A DNA stretch of 64,000 bases. Origin: Streptomyces sp. WMMC940 (lineage in GTDB: Bacteria > Actinomycetota > Actinomycetes > Streptomycetales > Streptomycetaceae). The stretch spans positions 2,631,501 through 2,695,500 of the forward strand of contig NZ_JAPZBC010000001.1 in NCBI RefSeq assembly GCF_027460265.1, given 5' to 3'. The notes beneath the pieces were generated by a model. That model worked only from the letters and a program-made list of their open reading frames with translations, was not told the DNA's origin and searched no databases. Both the position numbers and the translations under genes were made by a program. Position 1 is the stretch's first letter; the number at the start of each line of letters is the position of its first letter. Shown here piece by piece: positions 8,106 to 16,574 of this stretch.

Positions 8106-9253
8106 ATGACAACCGACCTGGTCGAAGGCTCCTGGGACCGTATCGACGACTGGTTGCGAAAGCACGCCCCGCGCACGTTCGCCTCGCTCGGCCCGCCCGC
8201 GGCGGACGAGGAGATACGGGCTGCGGAGGTGGAGTTGGGGGTCGCCTTCCATCCCGACCTGGTCGCGTCGCTGCGTCGGCACAACGGGGCGCGGGGCGGT
8301 GTGGAGGCGTTCCAGTTCACTACGCACGACCGGCTGCTCGGCGTGCGGGAGATCGTCGAGGCGACGGGGTTCATGCGAGGCATTGCGGCCGACCTGGACG
8401 AGGAGGAGGCCGAGTACTACTGGCACCATGGCTACCTCAAGTTCGGTACCTACGAGGTCACCGCCGATGGCTTCACGATCGACTGCCGGCCAGGGCGGGG
8501 CTCGTATGGCGCGATCGGACGGTTTTTCGACGAGACCGGAACTGACTTCGGGCGAGCCGACTCGCTGGGCGCCTATCTGGCGGAGTTGGCGTACCGGTTG
8601 GAGGGCGGCAAGGGCCCGAGCGCGGTGGCGTTCAACGGCCGGCTGATCTGGGAGTCCGCGCGTGCGCCGCGGCCGGAGTGGGGCAGCGTCGACGACCCGC
8701 TTCCCGGACCGGAAGCGCAGCTCCCGCCGCTGGACCTGCCCGCAGACCCGACGGAACCCCTGAAAGTGGGCTACCTGCACGGACTTGAGGAACTGGGCGC
8801 GCTGGTCGCTACCCTGCCTCGCGAGCGCGTGGCCTATGCGGCGTGGAAGCAGATGCGCAGACTGGCCGTGGAGACCGGGCTGGCCAAGTACGTCGAGGTC
8901 ACGACGGCGCTGGACGCGCTGGAGCGGGGCGAGGCCGTCCTGCCGGGCCAGGTCGGCCCGCTCGGCCTGCGGCTGCGCAAGGTGATCGTCCAGTCGGACG
9001 CACACCGTGACGACCTTCGCCGATGGGCGGCGCAGGACATGGTGGTCGCGGCATGGGGCTCGCCGCACCAGGCGGTGTGCAAGATCGCGACCACCCGCAG
9101 CCACCTGAGCGTCGGCTGGCGCGCCGAACTGCTCGCGGACCTCGGCAGCCCACCCATTCCGACCGTGCCGGATGACTGTTCTGGGCGGGCCTGCGCAACC
9201 CCGACATCGATTCGAGTTGGTACGCGGCTCGCTACACCCAGGACCAGGGCTGA
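8106..9253 (+). pseudogene. SMI1/KNR4 family protein, frameshifted near the C-terminus
   Basis: Starting at ATG 8106 the protein has a SUKH domain: a lead helix, then AADEEIRAAEVELGVAFHPD, LVASLRRHNGARGG and YEVTADGFTIDCRPG. A second region contains a conserved tract up to PPIPTVPDD. The reading frame then leaves the family: the expected ending FWAGLRNPDIDSSWYAARYT lies one frame over and stops at 9251-9253. Inserting one C at about 9176 (GATGACTG to GATGACCTG) restores a 383-aa protein. This is either a real inactivating deletion or a sequencing error. Uncorrected, translation runs on to 9662 through sequence with no family features. The gene stands between the methylase pair (divergent) and the regulator at 9583. 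Confidence 0.75.
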
Positions 9254-9582
9254 CGCCTACACGGGCGTAGGACAAGAAGCGCGTGGCCATGTCCGCTTAC
9301 GCCTTCGATGGCACACGCTCACCCTCTGGGTGGCACAGGACATCGACTCGCCTACAGCGAAGGCTGAGCCCGGTGTAGAAGAATTCTCTTGTTCGATTCG
9401 CGTTCCCGAGGTCAAAGCGTCGTGCCAGGTCGTCAGGGGCGGGCCGGTGACGGGCCATCGCACAGGCCGGACCATTCGACCGCGCCTGGCCCGGCACTGG
9501 CGTGCGGGTGGGCCGTTCGTGGCACGACGGCTTGGGAGGTGTGGCGGCGGAAGTTGTCCGCACCGCTCATGGGAGCTGCGCC
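9254..9582. other. intergenic region, no gene seen
   Basis: 329 bp between the SMI1/KNR4 gene and the regulator. Base composition is somewhat lower in GC in parts (around 9376-9400, GTAGAAGAATTCTCTTG), which may hold the promoter for the regulator. I see no gene or clear dyad. Confidence 0.35.
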
Positions 9583-10374
9583 ATGCACCACCGTCACTAC
9601 GCCCACCGCCCCGCCACCCGTACGGAGAGCACCGTCCTCCGGTCTCCGCTCGGGGAGCTTGAGCAGGCGTTCCTCGCCCTTGCCAGCGGCGCGGAGCCGC
9701 TCACGTTCCCCGCGCACCTTGTGTGTGACGAACCCGACCGTGCGGCTTGGCCGGTCGACCGGGTTCGCACACAGCTGGCCCATCCGTCCACCCGCGCCGA
9801 TCTGCGTGAGCAGACCTGGCGTGAAGCGGTCCGGCGCGCCCGCGAGCTGGGCGAGCCGTGGGGCATGGTCGCGGTGGCCCTGACCGTGCCCGTGCTGCGG
9901 CGGATGCTTGCCCGGCTGGCACGTCCCGCTCATCTGGAGCGTGCCGAGGTCGAGCAGGAGGCCCTGGCGGCCGTCGCCGCGGCGCTGTGCACGGTGGACC
10001 TGGGTGCGCAGCGGCTGGACCGGGAGCTGTTCAGCGCGGCCGACCGGGCCGTGCACCGGCTGGCGTACGCCGCGCGCTGCCGCACCACACGCGAAACCGC
10101 CCCGGTGACAGCGCATCTCGACCACCTCTGCGCTGTCCCGCCGGCAGACCAGGGAGAGCCGGTGGACGAGCTCACGGTGCTGGCCCACGCGGTGCAGGCC
10201 CACGTAGTGGATGTCACCGAGGCGCGGCTGATCGCCCGTACCCGCCTCGACGGCGAGCCCATGGGCCGCCTGGCGGCCGAGCATGGAGTGAGTGTGCGTC
10301 AGCTCTACCGGCACCGCAGCGCTGCCGAGCAGCACCTGGCCGCCCATCTGCGACGCCAGCTGCAGGACCAGTAA
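9583..10374 (+). CDS. sigma-region-4-like HTH regulator of the element
   Basis: A 263-aa protein. The C-terminal 60 residues form a sigma-70 region-4-like helix-turn-helix (MGRLAAEHGVSVRQLYRHRS), preceded by a helical region (ARLIARTRLDGEP) and a long all-helical N-terminal half. It lacks a recognisable region 2, so it is more likely a transcription factor than a full sigma factor. It is the first plus-strand gene ahead of the transfer operon, about 330 bp upstream of the pilin gene, which fits control of transfer genes (inference). An upstream in-frame start at 9502 is possible; ATG 9583 was preferred because coding character begins there. Confidence 0.6.
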   Translation: MHHRHYAHRPATRTESTVLRSPLGELEQAFLALASGAEPLTFPAHLVCDEPDRAAWPVDRVRTQLAHPSTRADLREQTWREAVRRARELGEPWGMVAVALTVPVLRRMLARLARPAHLERAEVEQEALAAVAAALCTVDLGAQRLDRELFSAADRAVHRLAYAARCRTTRETAPVTAHLDHLCAVPPADQGEPVDELTVLAHAVQAHVVDVTEARLIARTRLDGEPMGRLAAEHGVSVRQLYRHRSAAEQHLAAHLRRQLQDQ

Positions 10375-10708
10375 ACGCCCAGCCGGGGGATTCGCGGCAG
10401 CGGAGTGTCAATTCCCGCCGCCGGGATCTCTATTCACGGTGCCGCCAGCTCGGTCCGGCTTCGGACCGGACTGGCCGCCTGGTCCGGGGCGGCGGCCGAT
10501 GCCCCGGACCAAGCCCCGCACAGTGCGGGGTGAGCGCGACCGTCTCGTGCTGACACTCGAGAGACCCTTCCCGCCGAGGTTCCACGAAGGAGGTCGGCCC
10601 CGGGGCCCAGGGTTCTGCTCACCCCGCGCTGCCTGCTCTCCGCCCTTCTGGGGCGCTCCCCTGCTCTGTCCTGCTCTTGCTGTGTGCCCGATGGAGGTGT
10701 GTGCTGCC
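10375..10708. other. structured leader ahead of the transfer operon (possible oriT)
   Basis: No gene is seen. Three stem-loops follow in series: 10452-10468 (GGTCCG/CGGACC), 10481-10510 (GGTCCGGGGC / GCCCCGGACC, perfect 10-bp arms) and 10512-10530 (CCCCGCA / TGCGGGG). They lie between the regulator and the first transfer gene. They may end the regulator transcript, or form the nick region of an origin of transfer, which commonly has inverted repeats and lies next to transfer genes. The sequence alone does not decide. Confidence 0.45.
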
Positions 10709-11092
10709 ATGCTCGCGAGGCTCTGCCGGCTGCACCGGTCGGTGGTCCGGATACTCGTCCGCTGGATCTTCCGGCTGGGGTTCGTCGCAGCCCTCACCAC
10801 GTTGGCGCTGCTGGCGGAGCCGCCACACGTATGGGCGGTCGCGGACATCCCGACCGTCATCACGAACCTGCGGAACTGGGTCGTCGGCATCCTCGCCGGG
10901 CTCGCCACCCTTTTCCTCACCTTCGGCGGCCTGCGCTACCTGATGGCCGGCGGGGATCCCGGCGAAGTCGAGACTGCCAAGCGAGGGTTGAAGGCAGCGG
11001 CCATCGGCTACGGGCTGGCGATCCTGGCCCCGGTCATCGTGACGGTGCTCCAGGGCATCGTGGGATCGGGCGCTGGCGGGGGCGGGCAGTGA
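10709..11092 (+). CDS. VirB2/TrbC-like pilin subunit
   Basis: A 127-aa small membrane protein. A positively charged N-terminus and a hydrophobic signal segment (about residues 22-42, ending VWA before VADIP) are followed by two transmembrane helices (about 53-73 and 93-115) separated by a short charged loop (GGDPGEVETAKRG), and a glycine-rich end. This is the architecture of VirB2/TrbC conjugative pilins and the pilin-like subunits of Gram-positive T4SS. ATG 10709 has GGAGGTG 9 bases upstream. The stop overlaps the GTG of the next gene by 4 bp, as throughout this operon. Confidence 0.75.
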   Translation: MLARLCRLHRSVVRILVRWIFRLGFVAALTTLALLAEPPHVWAVADIPTVITNLRNWVVGILAGLATLFLTFGGLRYLMAGGDPGEVETAKRGLKAAAIGYGLAILAPVIVTVLQGIVGSGAGGGGQ

Positions 11093-11121
11093 TCCGCGCC
11101 TGGCGTCTGGGCCGCGCCCCT
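11089..11121 (+). pseudogene. 5' fragment of the TrbL/VirB6-like gene, cut by IS21
   Basis: GTG 11089 overlaps the pilin stop by 4 bp and opens a frame reading MIRAWRLGRAP, after which the IS21 element begins and a stop follows at once. Joined to the sequence right of the element, it supplies the missing positively charged head of a signal peptide (see the gene at 14948). This is the original translation start of that gene. Confidence 0.7.
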
Positions 11122-11282
11122 TGATGGCGCTTCTTGAATCTCCCCACTTGCTGCTAAGGGGTGGGGCAAACCTGCTCTGTTGATCTCCCCACCCATTGTG
11201 TGATCTTGCCCGGTGTGTCGTCGTATCTGGCGGTTGATCCGGAAAGCCTGCGTGCGCAAGTTCGGCCTGTCCGGGGGCCTGG

Positions 11283-12644
11283 ATGCTTACGCGGGAGGAA
11301 GACGTGGATGCTCATGCACTGCGTCGGCAGGGTTGGACGATCTCAGCGATCGCCCGGCATCTGGGCCGGGACCGCAAGACGATCCGGGCCTATCTGAACG
11401 GTGAGCGGACCGCCGGCCCGCGGCGTCAGGCGCCTGACGCGTTCGTGCCGTTCCTTCCGTACTGCCGCCAGCGCCTCGCCGACGACCCGCACCTGTGGGC
11501 GTCCACCCTGTTCGACGAGGTGGTGGGGCTCGGCTACGAGGGTGCGTACTCGACGTTCACCCGCGCCCTTCGCCGCTATCGCGTCCGGCCGCACTGCGAG
11601 CCCTGTCATGCCTCCACCGGTCGCAACGTCGCGGTGATCGCGCATCCACCCGGCGAGGAGATCCAGTTCGACTGGCTGGAGCTGCCCGATCCGCCTGACG
11701 GATGGGGGGTGGGTGCGCACGCGCATCTACTCGTCGGAGCTCTCGCGCATTCGGGCCGGTGGAGGGCGGTGCTGGCGGAGTCGGAGGACTTCCCCCATCT
11801 GGTCCAGGCCCTGGACGATGTTGTGCGCAAGCTGGGCGGAACCGCCCGTCGGTGGCGCTTCGACCGGATGGCCACCGTCTGCTATCCCTCCAGCGGCCAG
11901 GTCACTGCGGCGTTCGCCGCCGTCGCCAAGTACTACGGGGCTGGGGTGGACATTTGCCCGCCCCGTCGCGGCAACCGCAAGGGAGTGGTGGAGAAGGCCA
12001 ATCACTCGGCCGCGCAACGATGGTGGCGCACGGTTCCCGACGGGCTCACGGTCGTGCAGGCCCAGTCCGGTGTCGACAAGCTCTCGCTCCGGATGGATGA
12101 CCGGCGCCGGCGGATCGACGGAGCGGTCACCACCGTCGGCGAGCTCGCCGCGGCCGAACCGTTGCTCGACATCCCGGTGCGGCCGTTCCCGGCCGAGCTG
12201 GAGGTCGAGCGGACCGTCAGCCCGCAGAGTCTGGTCGGCTTCGACGGTAACTTCTACTCCGTTCCGCCCGGCCTGCCCGGCGTCACGGTCAAAGTCCTGC
12301 ACCGGCTCGGCGAGGACGACCTGCGGATCGTCACCGCAGGCCGGGCCGTCGTCGCCTGCCACCGCCGGGCCCCGCGAGGCGCCGGGCAGACCATTCGGGA
12401 CGACGGACATGTCATCGCCCTGGAGAGGGCGGTGCTGTCCTCCTTCTCCGACCGGGCTCCCTGCAAGACCAAGGTCCGCAAACCGCCGTCAGCCGCAGCC
12501 CTGGCCGAAGCCGAGCGTCTGCGCGAAGGACCGGCCGCCGGCAGTTCAGCCGAACGGGTCGTGATCGACCTGACCCACTATGCCGCCGTGGCCGACCGGC
12601 TGCGGAGTGTCCCCTCATCGAAGCAGGAGGAGAGTCCGGAGTGA
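11283..12644 (+). CDS. istA: IS21 family transposase IstA
   Basis: A 453-aa DDE transposase. The N-terminal helix-turn-helix (ALRRQGWTISAIARHLGRDR) is followed by the integrase core: the first Asp in EEIQFDWLELPDPPDG, the second in RWRFDRMATVCYP and the Glu in GNRKGVVEKANHSA. The C-terminal Mu-transposase-like beta-barrel carries FDGNFYSVPPGLPG, the usual signature. The start is ATG 11283. Its stop overlaps the GTG of istB by 4 bp, the standard coupling. The protein looks complete. Confidence 0.93.
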   Translation: MLTREEDVDAHALRRQGWTISAIARHLGRDRKTIRAYLNGERTAGPRRQAPDAFVPFLPYCRQRLADDPHLWASTLFDEVVGLGYEGAYSTFTRALRRYRVRPHCEPCHASTGRNVAVIAHPPGEEIQFDWLELPDPPDGWGVGAHAHLLVGALAHSGRWRAVLAESEDFPHLVQALDDVVRKLGGTARRWRFDRMATVCYPSSGQVTAAFAAVAKYYGAGVDICPPRRGNRKGVVEKANHSAAQRWWRTVPDGLTVVQAQSGVDKLSLRMDDRRRRIDGAVTTVGELAAAEPLLDIPVRPFPAELEVERTVSPQSLVGFDGNFYSVPPGLPGVTVKVLHRLGEDDLRIVTAGRAVVACHRRAPRGAGQTIRDDGHVIALERAVLSSFSDRAPCKTKVRKPPSAAALAEAERLREGPAAGSSAERVVIDLTHYAAVADRLRSVPSSKQEESPE

Positions 12645-13450
12645 GTACGTCACCGATGCAGGTGAGCGAAGCCCGCCGCTTCCAGCAGCTCAGAGGCCAC
12701 CTGTCCTACCTCAAACTCAACGACGCAGCTGAGGCGTTGAACCGGGTCCTGGACCAAGCCCGCACCGAGCGAATGTCACTGACCGCAGCCCTGGAACGGC
12801 TCCTGGAGATCGAGGTCGAGGCCACCGAAGCCCGCAAGCTCGCCGCCCGGGAACGGTTCGCCTGCCTGCCCGAGCCCTGGACCCTGGCCGACTTCGACTT
12901 CGCCGCCCAGCCCGGCGTCGACGAGAAGCTGATCCGCGACCTGGCCACCTTGCGCTTCCTCGACGACGCCTCCAACGTGCTGTTCGTCGGCCCTCCCGGA
13001 GTGGGCAAGACCATGCTGTCCGTCGCTCTCGGACGAGCAGCCGTCGACGCCGGTCACCGTGTCTACTTCACCACCGCCGCGGAACTCGCCGCCAAGTGCC
13101 ACAAGGCCGCCCTCGAAGGCCGCTGGAAGACTTGCATGCGCTTCTTCGCAGGTCCGAAGCTTTTGATCATCGACGAGCTCGGGTATCTGCCGCTACCCGA
13201 GGACGGCGCCTCGGCCTTGTTCCAGGTGATCAACCAGAGGTATCTCAAGTCCAGCACGATCCTGACGACCAACGTCGGGATCGCCGACTGGGCCGGAGCC
13301 TTCGGCGACGCCACCGTCGCCGCCGCCATGCTCGACCGGCTCCTGCACCGGGCTGCCGTCGCCGGCATCGACGGACCCTCCTACCGGCTCCGCGGCCACC
13401 AGAACCAGGCCGACGCCATGCGCAAGGGAGTCAACGCACGTGTCTCCTGA
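12641..13450 (+). CDS. istB: IS21 helper ATPase IstB
   Basis: A 269-aa AAA+ ATPase that selects target DNA and activates IstA. An N-terminal helical domain (residues 1-90) precedes Walker A (LFVGPPGVGKTMLSVAL, about 112-128), Walker B (LLIIDELGYLPL, about 174-185) and sensor I (STILTTNVGIADW). The C-terminus RLRGHQNQADAMRKG is slightly different from the usual IstB ending but complete. It overlaps istA by 4 bp and the next ORF by 11 bp, so the cassette is likely co-translated. Confidence 0.93.
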   Translation: MSTSPMQVSEARRFQQLRGHLSYLKLNDAAEALNRVLDQARTERMSLTAALERLLEIEVEATEARKLAARERFACLPEPWTLADFDFAAQPGVDEKLIRDLATLRFLDDASNVLFVGPPGVGKTMLSVALGRAAVDAGHRVYFTTAAELAAKCHKAALEGRWKTCMRFFAGPKLLIIDELGYLPLPEDGASALFQVINQRYLKSSTILTTNVGIADWAGAFGDATVAAAMLDRLLHRAAVAGIDGPSYRLRGHQNQADAMRKGVNARVS

Positions 13451-13934
13451 CCCCACCCACAACGACGAACAGCTCACCCCCAGGTCCACCAACTGCCCAG
13501 TCTGCCACGGCGAGTTCATGCCGAGCCCCAGACAGATCTACTGCTCTCCCCGCTGCAAGAGCGCCGCCCACCGACGCACTCCCGCCAGCCTGGCCGCACA
13601 CACCTGCCCAGTCTGCGAGGGCATGTTCACCGCCAACCCCCGACTCCGTCAGATCTACTGCTCGCCCGAATGCCGTCGCGAGTCGGAAAGACAACGCAAC
13701 CGCACCCGGGACGAAGAGCGGGCACGCCGCCTCGGCGAACACCCCCGAGCCCTCCCCGCCCCGCAGCCGGCAACCCCCGGCCCCATCGACCCACTGGCAC
13801 CGACAGCCGTCCGAAACTGCCCGCACTGCGACCAGCCCGTCACGATCGTCGCCCTGCTCGCCACCCAGGAAGCCGCCCGTCCCACGATCACCAACCGCGT
13901 CACCGACATCGCCCCGCTCAGACGCCTCCAGTGA
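13440..13934 (+). CDS. zinc-ribbon protein, IS21 passenger
   Basis: A 164-aa protein with two near-identical zinc modules (NCPVCHGEF...QIYCSPRCK at about residues 18-40 and TCPVCEGMF...QIYCSPECR at about 55-80) and a third CxxC pair (NCPHCDQPV, about 127-135). The paired CxxC...YCSxxC pattern is like that of small DNA-associated zinc-ribbon proteins. The start GTG 13440 lies within the end of istB (11-bp overlap). Position within the IS21 ends and coupling to istB suggest an accessory transposition factor; this is inference and no function is known to me. Confidence 0.7.
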   Translation: MSPDPTHNDEQLTPRSTNCPVCHGEFMPSPRQIYCSPRCKSAAHRRTPASLAAHTCPVCEGMFTANPRLRQIYCSPECRRESERQRNRTRDEERARRLGEHPRALPAPQPATPGPIDPLAPTAVRNCPHCDQPVTIVALLATQEAARPTITNRVTDIAPLRRLQ

Positions 13935-13997
13935 GCTTCGGCTGACCGTCACCGATCACCGGGCCCGCCGACCTGACGGTCGGCGGGCCCACAACAC

Positions 13998-14477
13998 TCA
14001 GGCTGCCGAGCGCAGTTGGTCCAGTTCGCCGCTGATCGCATCCCGCAGCACGTCATGCTGCGGACCGAGCCTGAACCGCTCGTCGCTCCACCGCTCACGC
14101 GGATAGAGCCACACCGGAGCACCCACCACATCGGTCGGCTCCCACTCGAACCGCGGCCAGACATGCGCATGCAAGAACGGGTCCGTGTTCCCCAGGATCT
14201 CCAGGTTGACCCGCCGGAAAGCCGGGTCCAGCCGCCGACAGACACGCTCGACCGATTCGCCGAGCTGGTCCATGTCGGACAGGAACGACAGCCGCTTCGC
14301 CCTCGGCAGGTCCGACAGCCGCTGCACATCCGGCTCGTCCACGAGCAGGACCGAGTAGCCAGGCAGGAACTGCACGTCCCCGATCACCGCGAACCCCGAC
14401 GTCAGCCGTCGCAGCACAGTCGGGTTCTCACCCCTCAGTGCAGTCCCGATCCGGTCCCTCCGCCAGTCACCAGTCAT
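13998..14477 (-). CDS. HIT-like family hydrolase, IS21 passenger
   Basis: A 159-aa histidine-triad-superfamily protein, most like Streptomyces diadenosine-tetraphosphate-hydrolase-type HIT proteins. The N-terminal half holds the expected strands and ASN-containing helix (FAVIGDVQFLPGYSVLLVDE), and the motif region reads LEILGNTDPFLHAHVWPRFE. Only two of the three histidines of the HxHxH triad are present, with Trp at the third place, as in a subset of the family. It is convergent with the IS21 genes but inside the element ends (the right end is at 14597). Substrate is unknown; a nucleotide hydrolase role is inferred from family. Confidence 0.75.
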   Translation of the reverse strand: MTGDWRRDRIGTALRGENPTVLRRLTSGFAVIGDVQFLPGYSVLLVDEPDVQRLSDLPRAKRLSFLSDMDQLGESVERVCRRLDPAFRRVNLEILGNTDPFLHAHVWPRFEWEPTDVVGAPVWLYPRERWSDERFRLGPQHDVLRDAISGELDQLRSAA

Positions 14478-14947
14478 GGCCAAAACCTACATTCCGGTGA
14501 TCAAGGGCCGCTCTTCGATCCCCATCTCCTCACACAGTTCAAGGAACAAGCAAGTGAGGCCAGGAGCGACCCCGGCCGTTTTCAAAGATCCCCATCACCC
14601 TGCCACTACTGTTCCTGGCCGCCTTCGCGCTGGTCCCGCTTGCCCAGTCGGCCTCCGCACACGTCACGAGTACGGCTGCCCTGGCCCCGGCGGCCCCCGC
14701 GACGCCTCAACCCGAACCGCAGCCCGCGCCCGGCCCCCCAGCTCCCTCCCCGGAGCCAGATGCCCGGCCGAGGCCGGAGCCTGCGCCAGGCCCAACCCCT
14801 GTTCCTGGCCGCCCCTCGCCAGAACCGGAACGGGCCTCCTCCCCCGAGCCGACGCCGGGGCCGACACCTGCGGCGTGCGAGGCGGACGGCGATCCGAGCG
14901 ACTGCGACGCCGGGGGCGGCGGTGTCGGCCTGTTCGATATCCCCGGC

Positions 14948-16567
14948 ATGATCGTGAACGCGATCACCTCGTTCCTCGGCATACTGATCGAGCAGATCAT
15001 GAAGCCGGTCCGCGAGTTCCTCGCCGACACGCTGCTGGCCACCCCCGACGTCACGAAACACGCGGACATCACGAAGCTGTGGACCGCGACACTGGGGATC
15101 ACAGCCGGGATCTATGTACTGTTCGTGACCGCGGGCGGCGTCACGGTCATGGGCTATGAAACCGTCCAGACCCGCTACGCCCTGCAGCAGATCGCCCCGC
15201 GCCTGCTGCTGGGGATGGTCGCGGCGGCCTCCTCACTGACCTTGATGGGCAAGGCGATCAGCCTGTCCAACGCGCTCGCTCACGCGATCATGTCCACCGA
15301 CATGGCGGACGCCGGACAGGGCATGGTCGAACGCGTCCTGCCCTTCGCCTTGTTCGGCGTTGCCGGGCTGAAGATCTACCTGCTGCTGCTGGCGATCGTG
15401 ATGATCGCACTGGTGCTCGCGGTGCTGATCGGTTTCCTGGTGCGCGTTGCGGTGATGGCGCTGCTGGCCGTGGCCGCGCCCCTGATGCTGGCGTGTCACG
15501 CCCATCCGCTGACCGATCCGGTCGCCCGGCTGTGGTGGCGCGCGCTCGCCGGGTGCCTGGTCATCCAGGTCGCCCAGTCGATGACGTTCGTCCTCGCTTT
15601 GAAGCTGTTCTTCGCCCCCGGCGCCACGACGCTTGGCATCCCCAGGTCCGACCAGTTGGGCACGATGCTGGCAGGAGTGGCCCTTTTCTGGGTGCTGTTC
15701 AAGATTCCCGGCTGGACCCTGCAGGTCGTCCTGCGCGGCACCCCCGTGCACAACCCGCACGCACCCACCGGAGTGCGGATCCTCAAGCACCTGGCCATGT
15801 ACCGGCTCATGGACCACTACCTCCCCGGCATCAGCCTGCTCCGCCGACACGGAGGAGCAGGCGGTGGAGGTGCCGGGCCCGGCCTGGGCCGCGGCAGACC
15901 CGGCGGTGGCGGAGGCGGCCACCCAGGCCGAGGCGGAGGTGGACGACAGCCCGCCGCCGGGCCCGGGCGCGGTGGTGTGCGCGGCCGGAGCCCTCTCGTT
16001 CGCGGCCGAACCATTCTGTCCCGGCCCGGTAACGGTGGCGGTGGCGGTGGCGGAGCAGCGGATCAGCCCGGAACTGTTGGCCCGGCTGGGTCGGGCGGGC
16101 GCCGCGCTGGCGCCGCCAGCGCGCATCTGGTGCCCGCCGTAGCCGGTGCTCCCGGCGCCGCTCCACGGCCGGGTCCGGATGCCGTCCCCAGACCGCACGG
16201 CGCTCAGCCTTCTCAGCGCCGCGGGCCCGGGGCGGCTCCCCCCGTCCGTACGCCGAAAGGTCCCCGCGCTGTGATCCATCCCGCCCAGGCTCACCGGATC
16301 CGGCAACTGGCCCTCCCCGTCACCGCCCCGCGCACCCCCACCCGGCCCGGGAGGCCCACCCAGATGTGGCTCCCGATCCATGCCGAGCGCGCACCCGCCA
16401 CACCCCCAGCAGCTCACGCAGCGCCCGCCACGCCACCGCCCCCAACCGGCCCTGCCCCAGTGCCGCAAGCGCGTCAGCTGGCGCTACCCATTCCCGCCCG
16501 CCGCGTCCGTGTTCGCCCGCCGCGCCCCATGCAGCTGCGGCTGCCCCTCGAACCACCCCGGAGGTGA
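14948..16567 (+). CDS. VirB6/TrbL-like T4SS membrane protein, 5' end displaced by IS21
   Basis: A polytopic membrane protein of the conjugation channel. From ATG 14948 it has about 5-6 transmembrane helices in residues 1-270, then a glycine-rich stretch and a basic Pro/Ala-rich tail containing short repeated motifs (RQLALPV, QMWLPI, RQLALPI, QLRLPL) that may bind other machine parts. The same frame is open upstream to 14558 and reads a signal-peptide core (LPLLFLAAFALVPLAQSASA, 14600-14659) plus a proline-rich, CEADGDPSDCD-containing linker, but has no start codon. The true start is at 11089, left of the IS21 element. Expression may now come from ATG 14948, without a signal peptide, or be lost. 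The stop is followed by GGAGG-dependent PrgI start. Confidence 0.7.
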   Translation: MIVNAITSFLGILIEQIMKPVREFLADTLLATPDVTKHADITKLWTATLGITAGIYVLFVTAGGVTVMGYETVQTRYALQQIAPRLLLGMVAAASSLTLMGKAISLSNALAHAIMSTDMADAGQGMVERVLPFALFGVAGLKIYLLLLAIVMIALVLAVLIGFLVRVAVMALLAVAAPLMLACHAHPLTDPVARLWWRALAGCLVIQVAQSMTFVLALKLFFAPGATTLGIPRSDQLGTMLAGVALFWVLFKIPGWTLQVVLRGTPVHNPHAPTGVRILKHLAMYRLMDHYLPGISLLRRHGGAGGGGAGPGLGRGRPGGGGGGHPGRGGGGRQPAAGPGRGGVRGRSPLVRGRTILSRPGNGGGGGGGAADQPGTVGPAGSGGRRAGAASAHLVPAVAGAPGAAPRPGPDAVPRPHGAQPSQRRGPGAAPPVRTPKGPRAVIHPAQAHRIRQLALPVTAPRTPTRPGRPTQMWLPIHAERAPATPPAAHAAPATPPPPTGPAPVPQARQLALPIPARRVRVRPPRPMQLRLPLEPPRR

Positions 16568-16574
16568 ATCCCGA

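Larger units (their letters stand above)
11122..14597 (+). mobile_element. IS21-family element with two passenger genes
   Basis: A 3476-bp element. Its ends are imperfect inverted repeats starting TGATGG (left TGATGGCGCTTCTTGAA; right, inverted, TGATGGGGATCTTTGAA). CCCT occurs on both sides (11118-11121 and 14598-14601), compatible with the short target duplications of this family. Besides istA and istB it contains a zinc-ribbon gene and a HIT-family gene, making it longer than the typical 2-2.5 kb IS21. It is inserted at codon 11-12 of a type IV secretion membrane protein gene. Confidence 0.85.

Noticed and set aside
15633-16142. Alternative frame through the TrbL tail encoding an Ala/Glu-rich protein
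   Set aside because: It lacks a start context and would break the operon overlap; the TrbL frame is continuous to the coupled PrgI start.
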